The notes: generated from the sequence alone by a model not told the origin. Positions 41,849-50,586 are shown, counted from the stretch's first letter. The stretch is DNA of 64,000 bases from Pedobacter yonginensis (GCF_003173595.1 NZ_QGNZ01000002.1:310001-374000), one strand, 5' to 3'. Program-made: numbers and translations.

Positions 41849-43414
41849 ATGATTAAAAGATTTACACTAACCGCTTTAGCCTTTGGCTACTGCCTCTCTG
41901 CCTTTGCACAAGACACACCCGATGCTGCCGCAGTACAGAAAATCAGAAAAGAAGGCTTAGAAAATTCCAAAGCCATGAATATCGCCTTTAACTTAACAGA
42001 TGTTAATGGCCCCCGTTTATCCAACTCGCCAGGCTTAAAAAAAGCACAAGAGTGGGCAGTTAAACAACTTACCGAGTGGGGATTAAAAAACGCACATTTA
42101 GAAGCTTGGGGCACTTTTGGCAAAGGCTGGCAAATTGATAAATACTATGCAGCAACCACACTTCCGTATTACCATGCAATTATTGCTTCACCCAAAGCTT
42201 GGACACCTGGCACAAATGGCCCTATAAAATCTGAAGTCATTTTAATCAAAGCGGATAGTGTATCAGATTTGGCGAAATACAAAGGCAAACTATCAGGCAA
42301 AATCATTATGTTAGATCAAGGTACGCCATTAACCAGTGGTACGCGACCAGATTTTTCTCGCTATGCAGATACAACCTTAGCCCAAATGGCTGCGGCTAAA
42401 GCTGGTGCGCCAGCAAGGCAACGCCCAGCCGGTGGCCCTATGGCAGATCGAATGGCCCAAATGATGAAAATGCGAGAAGTTAGAGCAGCCATCAGCGCCA
42501 TGCTGTTAGAAGAAAAAGTAGGCCTAATTTTAACCTATGCCCGTGGCGGACAAGGTACTTTTTTCACAAGCAATGGCGCCTCTTATGCCTTAGATGCTAA
42601 ACCTGTATCCCCAGAGTTAGAAGTTTCAGCAGAAGACTTTTTACACATTCAGCGCTTGCTTCGGGCAGGAAAAGCAGTAGAGCTAGAAGCCGATATTAAA
42701 ACCTCATTTTACGATCAAGACCCACAAGGCTACAATGTTATCGCAGAAATTCCCGGAACGGATAAAAAATTGAAAGACGAGGTGGTGATGATTGGCGGTC
42801 ACTTCGATTCGTGGCATGCGGCAACTGGTGCAACAGATAATGCAGCTGGCTCTACCGTAATGATGGAAGCCATGCGGATTTTGAAAGCAATTGATTTTAA
42901 ACCAAAACGCACCATCCGAATTGCCCTTTGGAGCTCAGAAGAACAAGGTTTATTTGGATCGAGAGGCTATGTAGCAAAACATTACGGCGACCCAAAAACG
43001 ATGGTTTTAACACCCGATCAGAAAAAAATCTCAGCCTACTACAATCTAGATAACGGCACGGGAAAAATCCGAGGCGTTTATTTACAAGGAAATGAAGCCG
43101 CAGGGCCCATATTTCAGAGCTGGTTAACACCATTTAACGATCTAGGCGCAACAACCATTACCATAAACAATACAGGTGGAACGGATCATCAAGCATTTGA
43201 TGCCGTTGGAATCCCAGGTTTCCAATTTATTCAAGATCCAGCAGATTACAACACCCGCACACACCACAGCAACATGGATACCTACGATAGGTTAGTAGAA
43301 GATGATTTAAAACAAGCGGCAACCATTATTGCATCCTTTGTGTACAATACCTCACAACGCGAAGCACAAATTCCAAGAAAAGAATTGCCTACGCCAGCAC
43401 CGGCAAGACCTTAA
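41849..43414 (+). CDS. M28 family zinc peptidase, secreted
   Basis: The 521-residue protein has a signal peptide ending SAFAQ (residue 21). It contains a PA-like insert (~125-260) with a Met/Ala/Arg-rich loop (APARQRPAGGPMADRMAQMM). The M28 metal site is GGHFDSWHAATGATDNAAGS (H and D ligands) and WSSEEQGLFGS (E residues), with a later D (YNLDNGTG) and H (THHSNMDTYD). It is a di-zinc aminopeptidase or carboxypeptidase of the periplasm or outer surface. It stands alone and is followed by a perfect terminator hairpin. Confidence 0.95.
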   Translation: MIKRFTLTALAFGYCLSAFAQDTPDAAAVQKIRKEGLENSKAMNIAFNLTDVNGPRLSNSPGLKKAQEWAVKQLTEWGLKNAHLEAWGTFGKGWQIDKYYAATTLPYYHAIIASPKAWTPGTNGPIKSEVILIKADSVSDLAKYKGKLSGKIIMLDQGTPLTSGTRPDFSRYADTTLAQMAAAKAGAPARQRPAGGPMADRMAQMMKMREVRAAISAMLLEEKVGLILTYARGGQGTFFTSNGASYALDAKPVSPELEVSAEDFLHIQRLLRAGKAVELEADIKTSFYDQDPQGYNVIAEIPGTDKKLKDEVVMIGGHFDSWHAATGATDNAAGSTVMMEAMRILKAIDFKPKRTIRIALWSSEEQGLFGSRGYVAKHYGDPKTMVLTPDQKKISAYYNLDNGTGKIRGVYLQGNEAAGPIFQSWLTPFNDLGATTITINNTGGTDHQAFDAVGIPGFQFIQDPADYNTRTHHSNMDTYDRLVEDDLKQAATIIASFVYNTSQREAQIPRKELPTPAPARP

Positions 43415-43439
43415 TACCCACAATACCTATCAAAAACAA

Positions 43440-43467
43440 AAGCCTGCCATTAGATAGTGGCAGGCTT
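43440..43467 (+). terminator. Terminator after the M28 peptidase gene
   Basis: AAGCCTGCCA (43440-43449) and TGGCAGGCTT (43458-43467) are perfect complements with an 8-nt loop. The T-run after it is short. Confidence 0.7.
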
Positions 43468-43508
43468 AATTGCGGTTGAGAGATAGAGGCGTTAAATAAT
43501 AATATTTT

Positions 43509-43772
43509 CTAGAAGGACAGAACTCTCTTTTTAAATGCCCAAACAATTAACTGATACGAATTTTTCAGATCTAGCCTTTTCACCATATTCCTACGGTGGG
43601 TATTTACGGTATGTTCGCTTATAAAAAGCATTTCACCAATTTCTTTGCTATTGTAACCGAGCGATAGAAGTTTAACAATCTCTATCTCTCTATCACTTAT
43701 AGAGTTTTGACGATCAGAAACTAAAATCGTGTTCATCATTTTTAATGATTTGGAATGTACAGAATTCATCAT
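43509..43772 (-). CDS. Stand-alone LuxR-type helix-turn-helix protein
   Basis: The 87-residue protein is almost only a GerE/LuxR domain: SDREIEIVKLLSLGYNSKEI and EHTVNTHRRNMVKRLDLKNS. It lacks a receiver or sensor domain; the first ~25 residues are unstructured-looking. It should bind DNA, perhaps under control of a partner or of its own level. The NarL-type two-component genes 1.5 kb to the right carry a similar output domain, but no direct link is shown. The Met at residue 12 or 13 is a possible later start. Confidence 0.85.
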   Translation of the reverse strand: MMNSVHSKSLKMMNTILVSDRQNSISDREIEIVKLLSLGYNSKEIGEMLFISEHTVNTHRRNMVKRLDLKNSYQLIVWAFKKRVLSF

Positions 43773-43996
43773 AACGAATCATTTTAAACTGGACCAATAG
43801 GTTAGACAATTATTTTAATGTAATTCATAGGGAGATGTTTCCTTTAATTACAATCCAAAAGTAATTGCCAGCATCTTTAAAAAACAGCGCAATTAGCCCT
43901 AATTAAAAGGGTGTTTTTACGGTATAGAAAATAAAGCAGAGCTATTGCCAATACTTTAATTATTCACGAGTTTTATAAAAATTATCCCAAACAAAT

Positions 43997-44374
43997 ATGA
44001 ACGATGACAAAAATCCTGGAAGTATTCCAGTAGAAGTAGCCAGACAAATGGTTGATGCCTACACCCGGTACAATAAAGAACATCCGAGCGATGCCTATAC
44101 AAAAGCCGTTTGGTTTCCGCTAGAACAAATAGAACGCATTTACACCACATTAAAAGAACAAAACGCGGATGGTTTACGCGTTTATTTTGGACAATACACC
44201 AAAGAAACCGTTGCAGATTTACCAGATGATTACATCGGTAGAAATACCGTAATTTTTGTACCTACAACACAAGGTAAAGGTTATGGCGGAGAAGTTCACG
44301 ACGACGATTTAAGTGTAGATCCCGAAAATAAAGGTGAAATTTGTCCACATTCTTGCGATGGAACCGCGCTGTAA
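43997..44374 (+). CDS. Uncharacterised 125-residue cytoplasmic protein
   Basis: No signal peptide or membrane segment is seen. The protein is acidic, with blocks EVARQMVDAYTRYNKEHPSD, LRVYFGQYTKETVADLPDDY and NTVIFVPTTQGKGYGGEVHD, and a C-terminal GEICPHSCDG with two Cys in a CPHSC-like pair. I do not recognise a named domain. It lies 2 bp before a seven-helix membrane protein and at the head of a likely four-gene unit with a histidine kinase and NarL-type regulator. A role linked to that signalling unit is a guess from the order only. Confidence 0.75.
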   Translation: MNDDKNPGSIPVEVARQMVDAYTRYNKEHPSDAYTKAVWFPLEQIERIYTTLKEQNADGLRVYFGQYTKETVADLPDDYIGRNTVIFVPTTQGKGYGGEVHDDDLSVDPENKGEICPHSCDGTAL

Positions 44375-44376
44375 AA

Positions 44377-45030
44377 ATGATTAAGATCATATCTCCTTCC
44401 ACTTGCGTAGAGCTTATCTGCTTAATCGTTGCAATTATCTTTTTAGCAAAAGACAAAAGTTTGTTTTGGAAAATCGCAATTGTGTATATGGCAATTACTT
44501 TTTCTACTGAAACAATTGCATCCATAATCAGTAAAGTGTTCCACCATTATAATGTATGGCTCTATAATCTTTATATATTAGTTGAACTTTGTTTTGTAAG
44601 TTTCGGCCTTTATAAATTTCTGAAGGAATATACTAACCCCAAACCGATTATTCTAGTCGGTTCGGGGTTAATGCTTTTATCATATAGTTACGATTTGTAC
44701 AGTCACGGAATAACAGAATTAAACACCATTACCATCAATGTATCAGCCATAATATTTGTTATTTACAGTTTATATTACTTTCTGTTGCTCTTAAAAGACC
44801 AGAATTTTATTCAATTAAAATATCACCCCCAATTTTGGTGGGTGGTTGGTGTGCTTTTTTACTATTTCGGAGGAACGGTTATTAACTTGTTTGATGAGGT
44901 TTTGTTTGATAAAGTCAGCACAAATAATCACTTAAGATGGTATATTTATGTCCTTCTTAATGTACTTTTATATAGTTTTTGGTCATATTCCTTTATATGC
45001 AGAGCCCGGCAACGCAGGTTACATCTTTAA
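44377..45030 (+). CDS. Uncharacterised polytopic membrane protein
   Basis: From ATG 44377 (a longer ORF from 44341 overlaps the previous gene) the protein has 217 residues and about seven hydrophobic helices. Tyr- and Phe-rich loops (YNLYILVELCFVSFGLYKFL; YYFGGTVINLFDEVLFD) stand out. The topology resembles 7TM sensor modules that precede kinases, and the next gene (44997) is a kinase with only one membrane helix. The coding regions overlap by ~34 bp. It may therefore be the sensing partner of that kinase, which is inference. Confidence 0.75.
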   Translation: MIKIISPSTCVELICLIVAIIFLAKDKSLFWKIAIVYMAITFSTETIASIISKVFHHYNVWLYNLYILVELCFVSFGLYKFLKEYTNPKPIILVGSGLMLLSYSYDLYSHGITELNTITINVSAIIFVIYSLYYFLLLLKDQNFIQLKYHPQFWWVVGVLFYYFGGTVINLFDEVLFDKVSTNNHLRWYIYVLLNVLLYSFWSYSFICRARQRRLHL

Positions 45031-45788
45031 TAATTTTAGCAACGCTTATTTTTCTGTTGATGCCTGTATTCTTGATTCTGTACATCAGGCTCTACAATAA
45101 GCATAAGAGAAATCATGTAATCGAAAAGGAGAACATGAAACAGCAATTTGATGCCGAAATTTTGAAAACCCTCGTCGAAGTTCAAGATCAAACCATGCAG
45201 AGCATCGCCACAGAATTACACGATAATGTGGGCCAATTGCTCAGCTTAACCTCCCTTACCCTTAACTCCATAAATTTAACCGATCAAGAAAAGGCCGGAA
45301 AAAAAATAGAAAATTCACTTTCCCTGCTCAGTAAATCTATTAAAGAACTTAGAGAATTGGCCAAGTTATTACATGGCGAACAAATGGTAGAACATGGCAT
45401 TGGCCACGCCATCGATCAAGAAATAAGTTGGCTAAGCAAAACCGGAGCCTACGAACTTAAAGTTTCGAATGATCTGTTTGATATACAAGTATCATCGCCT
45501 GATAAAGATTTAATTATTTTACGTTTACTGCAAGAAATTATAAACAACATCATTAAGCATGCACAGGCTACAACCATTCAAATAGATACTTATTTTAGTG
45601 ATAACAAGCTTTTCTTAAAAGTTAAAGAAAATGGAGTAGGCTTTAATTACGACGAAACCAAAGCAAAAAAAACAGGCATGGGCTTAAACTCAATCCACAA
45701 AAGAATAGACATGATTAATGGGAAATTAGACTTAGATTCGTCACCTCAAATTGGAACAACAATATTAATCGAAATCCCCTATCCATAA
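44997..45788 (+). CDS. NarL-family sensor histidine kinase (HisKA_3)
   Basis: The 263-residue kinase has one N-terminal membrane helix (LIILATLIFLLMPVFLILYI) and a coiled coil. The HisKA_3 box is IATELHDNVGQLLSLTSLTL with H75. The HATPase has LLQEIINNIIKHAQATTIQI (N-box) and GMGLNSIHKRIDMINGKLDL (G-box). ATG 44997 is preferred over an in-frame TTG at 44979. It forms a pair with the regulator 2 bp downstream. The overlap with the seven-helix protein upstream suggests coupled translation. Confidence 0.94.
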   Translation: MQSPATQVTSLIILATLIFLLMPVFLILYIRLYNKHKRNHVIEKENMKQQFDAEILKTLVEVQDQTMQSIATELHDNVGQLLSLTSLTLNSINLTDQEKAGKKIENSLSLLSKSIKELRELAKLLHGEQMVEHGIGHAIDQEISWLSKTGAYELKVSNDLFDIQVSSPDKDLIILRLLQEIINNIIKHAQATTIQIDTYFSDNKLFLKVKENGVGFNYDETKAKKTGMGLNSIHKRIDMINGKLDLDSSPQIGTTILIEIPYP

Positions 45789-45790
45789 TT

Positions 45791-46432
45791 ATGCAGCTGC
45801 CCACTATACCCATTGCCATTGTTGATGACCATACACTTTTCCGTTCTGGATTAGCCAGTCTTTTAGAAGAATTTGATGAAATTGAGGTGGTTTTTGAAGC
45901 GACCAATGGAGTTGATTTACAGCATAAAATAAATAAAAATCCAGAGGTAAAACTCGTTCTGATGGATATCAATATGCCCATTATGGATGGTTACATTGCA
46001 ACTAAATGGATAAAAGACAATCATCCAAAAGTTCATGTACTCGCTTTAAGTATGTTTGAGGATGAAAAAGCCATCATCGGGATGCTAAAAGCAGGAGCTG
46101 TTGGTTATATGCTAAAAGAATCTACCCCTACAGATTTACTTACCGCCATTAAAACTATTGTAGCAAAAGGATTTTTTGTAAATGAAATGGTTTCGGGTAG
46201 GCTCTTAGTCGCACTTAAAGATGGAGATACCAAACCATTATTCACAGCAAGAGAATTGTCTTTCCTCCAATTCTGCAGTAGCGATTTAACCTATAAGGAA
46301 ATTGCCGATCTGATGAACGTAAGCCCTAGAACTGTTGACAACTACCGCGAATCGCTTTTTGCGAAGCTCAATATCAAATCGAGAACAGGACTTGTCGTGT
46401 ACGGCATCAAGAACAACCTCATTACCATTTAA
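45791..46432 (+). CDS. NarL/FixJ-type response regulator
   Basis: The 213-residue protein has a receiver domain at 1-120 (acidic pair DD at 12-13, phospho-acceptor D59 in LVLMDINMPIMDG, K in YMLKEST) and a LuxR output domain around 145-210 (FTARELSFLQFCSSDLTYKE; NVSPRTVDNYRESLFAKLNI). It is the partner of the HisKA_3 kinase immediately upstream. The gene targets are unknown. Confidence 0.95.
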   Translation: MQLPTIPIAIVDDHTLFRSGLASLLEEFDEIEVVFEATNGVDLQHKINKNPEVKLVLMDINMPIMDGYIATKWIKDNHPKVHVLALSMFEDEKAIIGMLKAGAVGYMLKESTPTDLLTAIKTIVAKGFFVNEMVSGRLLVALKDGDTKPLFTARELSFLQFCSSDLTYKEIADLMNVSPRTVDNYRESLFAKLNIKSRTGLVVYGIKNNLITI

Positions 46433-46464
46433 TTATTTCCATTTTTTGTTAAAATAAATCACAA

Positions 46465-46472
46465 TAAATTTG
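46465..46472 (+). promoter_or_regulatory. -7 box of the blaI-like operon
   Basis: TAAATTTG matches TAnnTTTG, 73 bases upstream of the blaI-like ATG at 46546. Confidence 0.55.
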
Positions 46473-46475
46473 CGT

Positions 46476-46491
46476 AACTAACTGATTAGTT
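46476..46491. promoter_or_regulatory. BlaI-type operator palindrome
   Basis: AACTAA-CTGA-TTAGTT is a perfect inverted repeat starting 3 bases after the -7 box. It would thus cover the transcription start of the blaI-M56 operon. BlaI/MecI repressors usually bind such short palindromes and repress their own operon. Confidence 0.55.
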
Positions 46492-46545
46492 TTAACTTTA
46501 ATTTAAGGCAAAAATTTTGCCCCAGTCCTTATTATTAAAGTTATC

Positions 46546-46923
46546 ATGAAAATTAAAGATTTAACAAAAGCCGAAGAGCAGATTATGCAAGTCTTATGGC
46601 AGTTGGAAAAAGCATTTGTAAAAGAAGTAATTGACGAATTACCCATCCCAAAACCAGCTTACAACACCGTGTCAACCATTATCAGAATCCTAGAAACCAA
46701 AGGATTTATCGGTCATGAGGCTATGGGCAAAGCCCATCAGTATTACCCCTTAGTTAGCAGAGAAGAATACAAACGCCACGCAACAGAAAAACTGCTTGGC
46801 AATTATTTCGAAAACTCAGTAGAAAGCATGTTCTCATTTTTTGTGAAAGAAGAAAAGCTTGATTTAAGTGATGTTGATGAAATCCTAAAAATGATTAACA
46901 AAATTAAACACAAGCCAAAATGA
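46546..46923 (+). CDS. BlaI/MecI/CopY family repressor
   Basis: The 125-residue winged-helix repressor shows LTKAEEQIMQVLWQLEKAFV, PKPAYNTVSTIIRILETKGF with the wing IGHEAMGKAHQYYPLVSREE, and a C-terminal dimerisation helix region. The stop overlaps the start of the M56 peptidase gene (ATGA, 4 bp), which is the usual repressor-sensor pairing. In the known BlaR1/MecR1 mechanism the membrane peptidase causes loss of the repressor. The inducing signal here is unknown; beta-lactamase genes are not visible. Confidence 0.95.
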   Translation: MKIKDLTKAEEQIMQVLWQLEKAFVKEVIDELPIPKPAYNTVSTIIRILETKGFIGHEAMGKAHQYYPLVSREEYKRHATEKLLGNYFENSVESMFSFFVKEEKLDLSDVDEILKMINKIKHKPK

Positions 46924-48890
46924 GTTTTGCACACTATCTCCTACAGGTAAACATATACTTAATTGTTTTTTACGGCTTTTATAAGTTGCTATTAGATAAA
47001 GAAACCTACTTCACATTAAACCGTTTTTACCTTGTTGCTGCGGGCGTACTATCTTTGGTGATCCCATTTATTCGTTTAGAATGGCTAACTGAACAAAAAG
47101 CTGCACAACAAGTTTATGCATCTGTTAATTGGGATGAAGTGTTGGCGAAAGCAACCATAGCAACAGAAAGCAATTCTGGCTTCGGTTGGGCCAGCATTTT
47201 GGTTTCTATCTATTGTGCAGGTATAATGTTTTTTCTTGGAAAGTTAGTGTACAACTTAGTTGTTGTTAAAATTTTAATAAAAAATGCAAAATCTGGCTCG
47301 GCCTTTTCATTCTTTAGCAGTAAAATCATAGACAAAGAACTTCCTCAAATGGATGTGATCGACATTCATGAGGAAGCTCACATTAAGCAATGGCATACCT
47401 TAGATATTTTATTCTTTGAACTCTTGGGTATTTTAACTTGGTTAAATCCGATTATTTATTTTTATAAAAGAGCCATTAAAAATATTCACGAGTTTTTAGC
47501 TGATGAAAAGGCGGCCGAATTTCAAGGCGACAAATCAGAATACGCATTGTTAATTTTAAGCAAATCTTTCGGCGTTTCGCCCAATAGTTTAACCAATGGT
47601 TTCTTCGATAAATCATTGATTAAAAAGAGAATATTCATGCTTCACAAAGAGCCCTCTAAAAAAATAGCCGTTTTAAAGTATGGAATCTTTATCCCGTTAT
47701 TTGCAATTCTGATCGTATTCTCCTCCGCAACAATTCGGAAAAATGAGGAACTAATCTCCATTACAGATCAAATCGCTATAGAAGAGCCCATAGCATTGGT
47801 GCAAAATATGGTTTCTGAACCAGAAGCCAAGGCTGATTCTGCTGCATCTAAAACTGCGGTTGAGGGCGAAACAAATCATCAATGGAAAGATTTTTATAAT
47901 TTTTTATCTCAAAACATCAACTACCCAGCAGAAGCCAAAGAAAGCGATCTTCAGGGCAATACACAGATCAAGTTTACCGTAACAAATGGGAAAATAAATA
48001 ATTTAAGCAATAGCATAGATTTAGGTAAAGGCTGCGATGAAGAAGTAATCAAAGCCGTTTCGGCCTACAAAGGTTTCAAAACAGTACCAAATGGAAAATA
48101 CACACTTAAAGTATCATTTGCTATTATTGGTGCAGACAGTAAATTAGAAAACAATAACATAAAATCAATTGATGGCTACCAAGACTTAAGTAATCTATCG
48201 GTGACCGCTTACAGTAAGCCAACGCCCAAAACCGAAAACGGCGATGAAAAGGTTTACGACTTTGTTTCCATAGAAAAGCAGCCCGAATTTCCAGGGGGCA
48301 TAACAAAATTCTACGAATATTTAGGTAAATCGATTAAATACCCAGAATTGGCGGTCGAAAATAATATTCAGGGCAAGGTTTTTTTAAGCTTTAACGTTGA
48401 AAAAAACGGAGATCTATCGGACATTCAAATCACGCGGGGCTTAGGCAGCGGAACAGATGAAGAAGCGATACGAGTACTTTCAGAAAGTCCAAAATGGTAT
48501 CCAGGCATTCAAAACGGCAAGCCAGTAAGAGTTAAATACAACATCAACGTAAATTTTAAGCTCGCAACGGAGAAACCAATAAGTACAGAAAAAACGGATG
48601 CAAAAGTTTCATTAAGATTTGATGGAACACCCATTAACAGTTCAACGGCACCGCTTATTGTAGTTGATGGCGTTAAGCTTTCAAGCAATACCTCATTAAG
48701 CACGATAAACCCAAACGATATAGAATCTATAGCCGTACTTAAAAATCAAGTAGCCACCAATTCTTATGGGCTGAGCGCAAAAAATGGCGTAATTCTAGTT
48801 ACAACTAAACAAGCAAAGGCAAACTTATTCAAAAAATTAGAAAGTAAAGATTTCGTAATTGATAAGCCTTTTGACCAAAGCATTAAATAA
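46920..48890 (+). CDS. M56 (BlaR1-like) peptidase with TonB and plug-like domains
   Basis: The 656-residue multi-domain protein has membrane helices at about 5-20, 35-52 and 95-117. The M56 zinc motif H150-E-E-A-H154 lies in DIHEEAHIKQWHTLDILFFE with a downstream EFLADEKAAEFQ. Another membrane helix follows at ~248-266. Two TonB C-terminal-like domains follow, ~325-410 (degenerate) and ~445-545 (FPGGITKFYEYLGKSIKYPE ... VRVKYNINVNFKLA). A last segment resembles the TonB-receptor plug (PLIVVDGVKLSSN ... KNGVILVTTK). It probably senses an envelope signal and triggers cleavage of the BlaI-like repressor. The added domains suggest contact with outer-membrane transport machinery. Confidence 0.92.
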   Translation: MSFAHYLLQVNIYLIVFYGFYKLLLDKETYFTLNRFYLVAAGVLSLVIPFIRLEWLTEQKAAQQVYASVNWDEVLAKATIATESNSGFGWASILVSIYCAGIMFFLGKLVYNLVVVKILIKNAKSGSAFSFFSSKIIDKELPQMDVIDIHEEAHIKQWHTLDILFFELLGILTWLNPIIYFYKRAIKNIHEFLADEKAAEFQGDKSEYALLILSKSFGVSPNSLTNGFFDKSLIKKRIFMLHKEPSKKIAVLKYGIFIPLFAILIVFSSATIRKNEELISITDQIAIEEPIALVQNMVSEPEAKADSAASKTAVEGETNHQWKDFYNFLSQNINYPAEAKESDLQGNTQIKFTVTNGKINNLSNSIDLGKGCDEEVIKAVSAYKGFKTVPNGKYTLKVSFAIIGADSKLENNNIKSIDGYQDLSNLSVTAYSKPTPKTENGDEKVYDFVSIEKQPEFPGGITKFYEYLGKSIKYPELAVENNIQGKVFLSFNVEKNGDLSDIQITRGLGSGTDEEAIRVLSESPKWYPGIQNGKPVRVKYNINVNFKLATEKPISTEKTDAKVSLRFDGTPINSSTAPLIVVDGVKLSSNTSLSTINPNDIESIAVLKNQVATNSYGLSAKNGVILVTTKQAKANLFKKLESKDFVIDKPFDQSIK

Positions 48891-48913
48891 ATCATCAACC
48901 TTAACATCATCCT

Positions 48914-49558
48914 ATGAACAAATTATTCTTTATAACCAGCATATTTTTTGGCTTTGCACTCAGTGTTTCAGCACAAAAACAAGACAGCATTAAAATCGAA
49001 AGAATCACATTTAAAGAAACAAACCCCCTATCAATTAAAGAACCACTGGTGATCATTGATGGCAACAAGCAGTACATTAGGGGTACATCTTCTTTCAAAG
49101 GTTTAGATCCAAACACCATCGAATCCGTAACCATTTTGAAAGACAGTTCGGCAGTGGCGCAATATGGCACAGATGGTTTTGCAGGAGTAATCATTATTAA
49201 AACTAAAGAAGGTAAAGGACCCGTGGAACCCATCACGCCTAAAACCCTGCCAAGTTCCAAAATTGATGGCAAGGAGTTGGGTATCAGCCTGAGAAAACAG
49301 AATCCGACAGTTCTGCTCAAAAGGGATTCTAAAAGCATATCTTTGTTCGCCGATTCCTTATCAATAGCAAAACCACTATACATTATTGACGGCAAAGAGA
49401 CTGCAGAAGCAGATTTTAAATTAATTAATCAAGAAAACATTGCCTCTATTGAAGTATTAAAAGATGCCTCCTCAAAAACGCTGTATGGTGAAAAAGCAAA
49501 GAATGGCGTAATTATCATCACAACCAAAAAAGCTAAAACTGCACCAAAAAAGAATTAA
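48914..49558 (+). CDS. Secreted protein made of two plug-like repeats
   Basis: The 214-residue protein has a signal peptide ending SVSAQ. It contains two copies of the short TonB-receptor plug core without any barrel. One is PLVIIDGNKQYIRG...IESVTILKDSSAVAQYG ... GVIIIKTK (~40-100), the other PLYIIDGKETAEAD...IASIEVLKDASSKTLYG ... NGVIIITTKK (~155-209). The same element ends the M56 protein just upstream (23-bp gap). Plug-only proteins might serve as periplasmic ligands for TonB domains. No function is established. Confidence 0.8.
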   Translation: MNKLFFITSIFFGFALSVSAQKQDSIKIERITFKETNPLSIKEPLVIIDGNKQYIRGTSSFKGLDPNTIESVTILKDSSAVAQYGTDGFAGVIIIKTKEGKGPVEPITPKTLPSSKIDGKELGISLRKQNPTVLLKRDSKSISLFADSLSIAKPLYIIDGKETAEADFKLINQENIASIEVLKDASSKTLYGEKAKNGVIIITTKKAKTAPKKN

Positions 49559-49708
49559 TGAATAGCTTAAAAATTTGAATCAACGCCAATGAACGTTGGC
49601 TCGTACTTTAATTATTAGGCCTTTGCATAACAAACGAATGCATCTGCCGCAATTCATAACTAAACACCCCTTAAATCCCTAAATAATCTAATCTTAACAC
49701 TCATTTGC

Positions 49709-50149
49709 TTGTTCTTCTTGAACTCGCTTTTACATGCACAGAACCAAAAATCAGATAGCAAAACCAAATCGGACAGGATGACTGAAAGTGCCAAATCTAA
49801 GTCACCATCAGCAGATTCTGATAATAATGCAATAGTTGATTTTGTTAAAATTGAAAAGCAACCCCAGTTTCCGGGTGGTATGCAGGCTTTCTATCAATAT
49901 TTAGGTCAGCATATTAAATACCCAAAAGAAGCTGCGAAAAATAAAATTCAAGGGAAAGTATTTCTCACCTTTATTGTAGAAAAAGATGGTGCGCTAACTC
50001 ATGTTGAAGTAACTCGGGGTGTCAGTCCTGAAATAGATGCAGAAGCATTAAGGGTAATCTCATCATCACCAAAGTGGAATCCTGGAATGCAAGACGGATT
50101 ACCCGTTCGGGTGAAATACAATATTAACGTTAACTTCAATCTCCGTTAA
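49709..50149 (+). CDS. TonB C-terminal domain protein with unclear start
   Basis: The 146-residue ORF begins with TTG at 49709. One TonB C-terminal domain lies at ~45-146 (QPQFPGGMQAFYQYLGQHIK; ending VRVKYNINVNFNLR) and is close to the second TonB domain of the M56 protein. Reading upstream in frame back to a stop at 49661 gives a good signal peptide (LKSLNNLILTLICLFFLNSL, then LHAQ) with no ATG, GTG or TTG before its middle. The start codon therefore seems lost, is unusual, or the gene is degenerate. It lies 150 bp after the plug-repeat gene. Confidence 0.65.
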   Translation: MFFLNSLLHAQNQKSDSKTKSDRMTESAKSKSPSADSDNNAIVDFVKIEKQPQFPGGMQAFYQYLGQHIKYPKEAAKNKIQGKVFLTFIVEKDGALTHVEVTRGVSPEIDAEALRVISSSPKWNPGMQDGLPVRVKYNINVNFNLR

Positions 50150-50223
50150 GAGAAATTTCCAACTCACCATCTTCTACCAATCAACACCTTTACAATAGCA
50201 TAAAATATCATGTAAAAAACCAC

Positions 50224-50251
50224 AAAACCCCAGCTAAATAGTCGGGGTTTT
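50224..50251 (+). terminator. Terminator after the TonB-domain gene
   Basis: AAAACCCC (50224-50231) pairs with GGGGTTTT (50244-50251); the loop is 12 nt. The distal arm provides the T-run. Confidence 0.6.
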
Positions 50252-50526
50252 ATGATTTCTCTCCTGTCTCGGAAGTCTAAATTTATAAAATCTTTAATGT
50301 ATATGCAAATTTTACAGAATAAAATTTCCAATATCGGAATATTTTAATATGCCAACATAAGATTTTTAACACTTTCGCAAACTTTTATTTTGCGTTAAAT
50401 TCGCCTATCAAACTTTCGATTGAAAATAATTAACTTTCGTATGTTTTCAAATGGATCATTAGTGATGAGTCTTTGTACTTTTTAATCTAAAAATGCCGTT
50501 AAAATATTTCAGTTTCTAAACAAAAA

Positions 50527-50549
50527 AAGCCCTCACAAAGTGAAGGCTT
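50527..50549 (-). terminator. Terminator of the sdhCAB operon
   Basis: AAGCCCTCAC pairs with GTGAAGGCTT around AAA with one mismatch. On the minus strand the stem is followed by U residues. It lies 38 bp past the sdhB stop. Confidence 0.75.
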
Positions 50550-50586
50550 AAGAACCCAAGTTTTAACCTGGATGCACAGTATATTT

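Larger units (their letters stand above)
50150..50586. other. Gene-free stretch with two terminators
   Basis: No ORF is credible here. A plus-strand hairpin closes the upstream genes and a minus-strand one closes the sdh operon. The middle is A+T-rich and shows no repeat or promoter that I can support. Confidence 0.6.
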
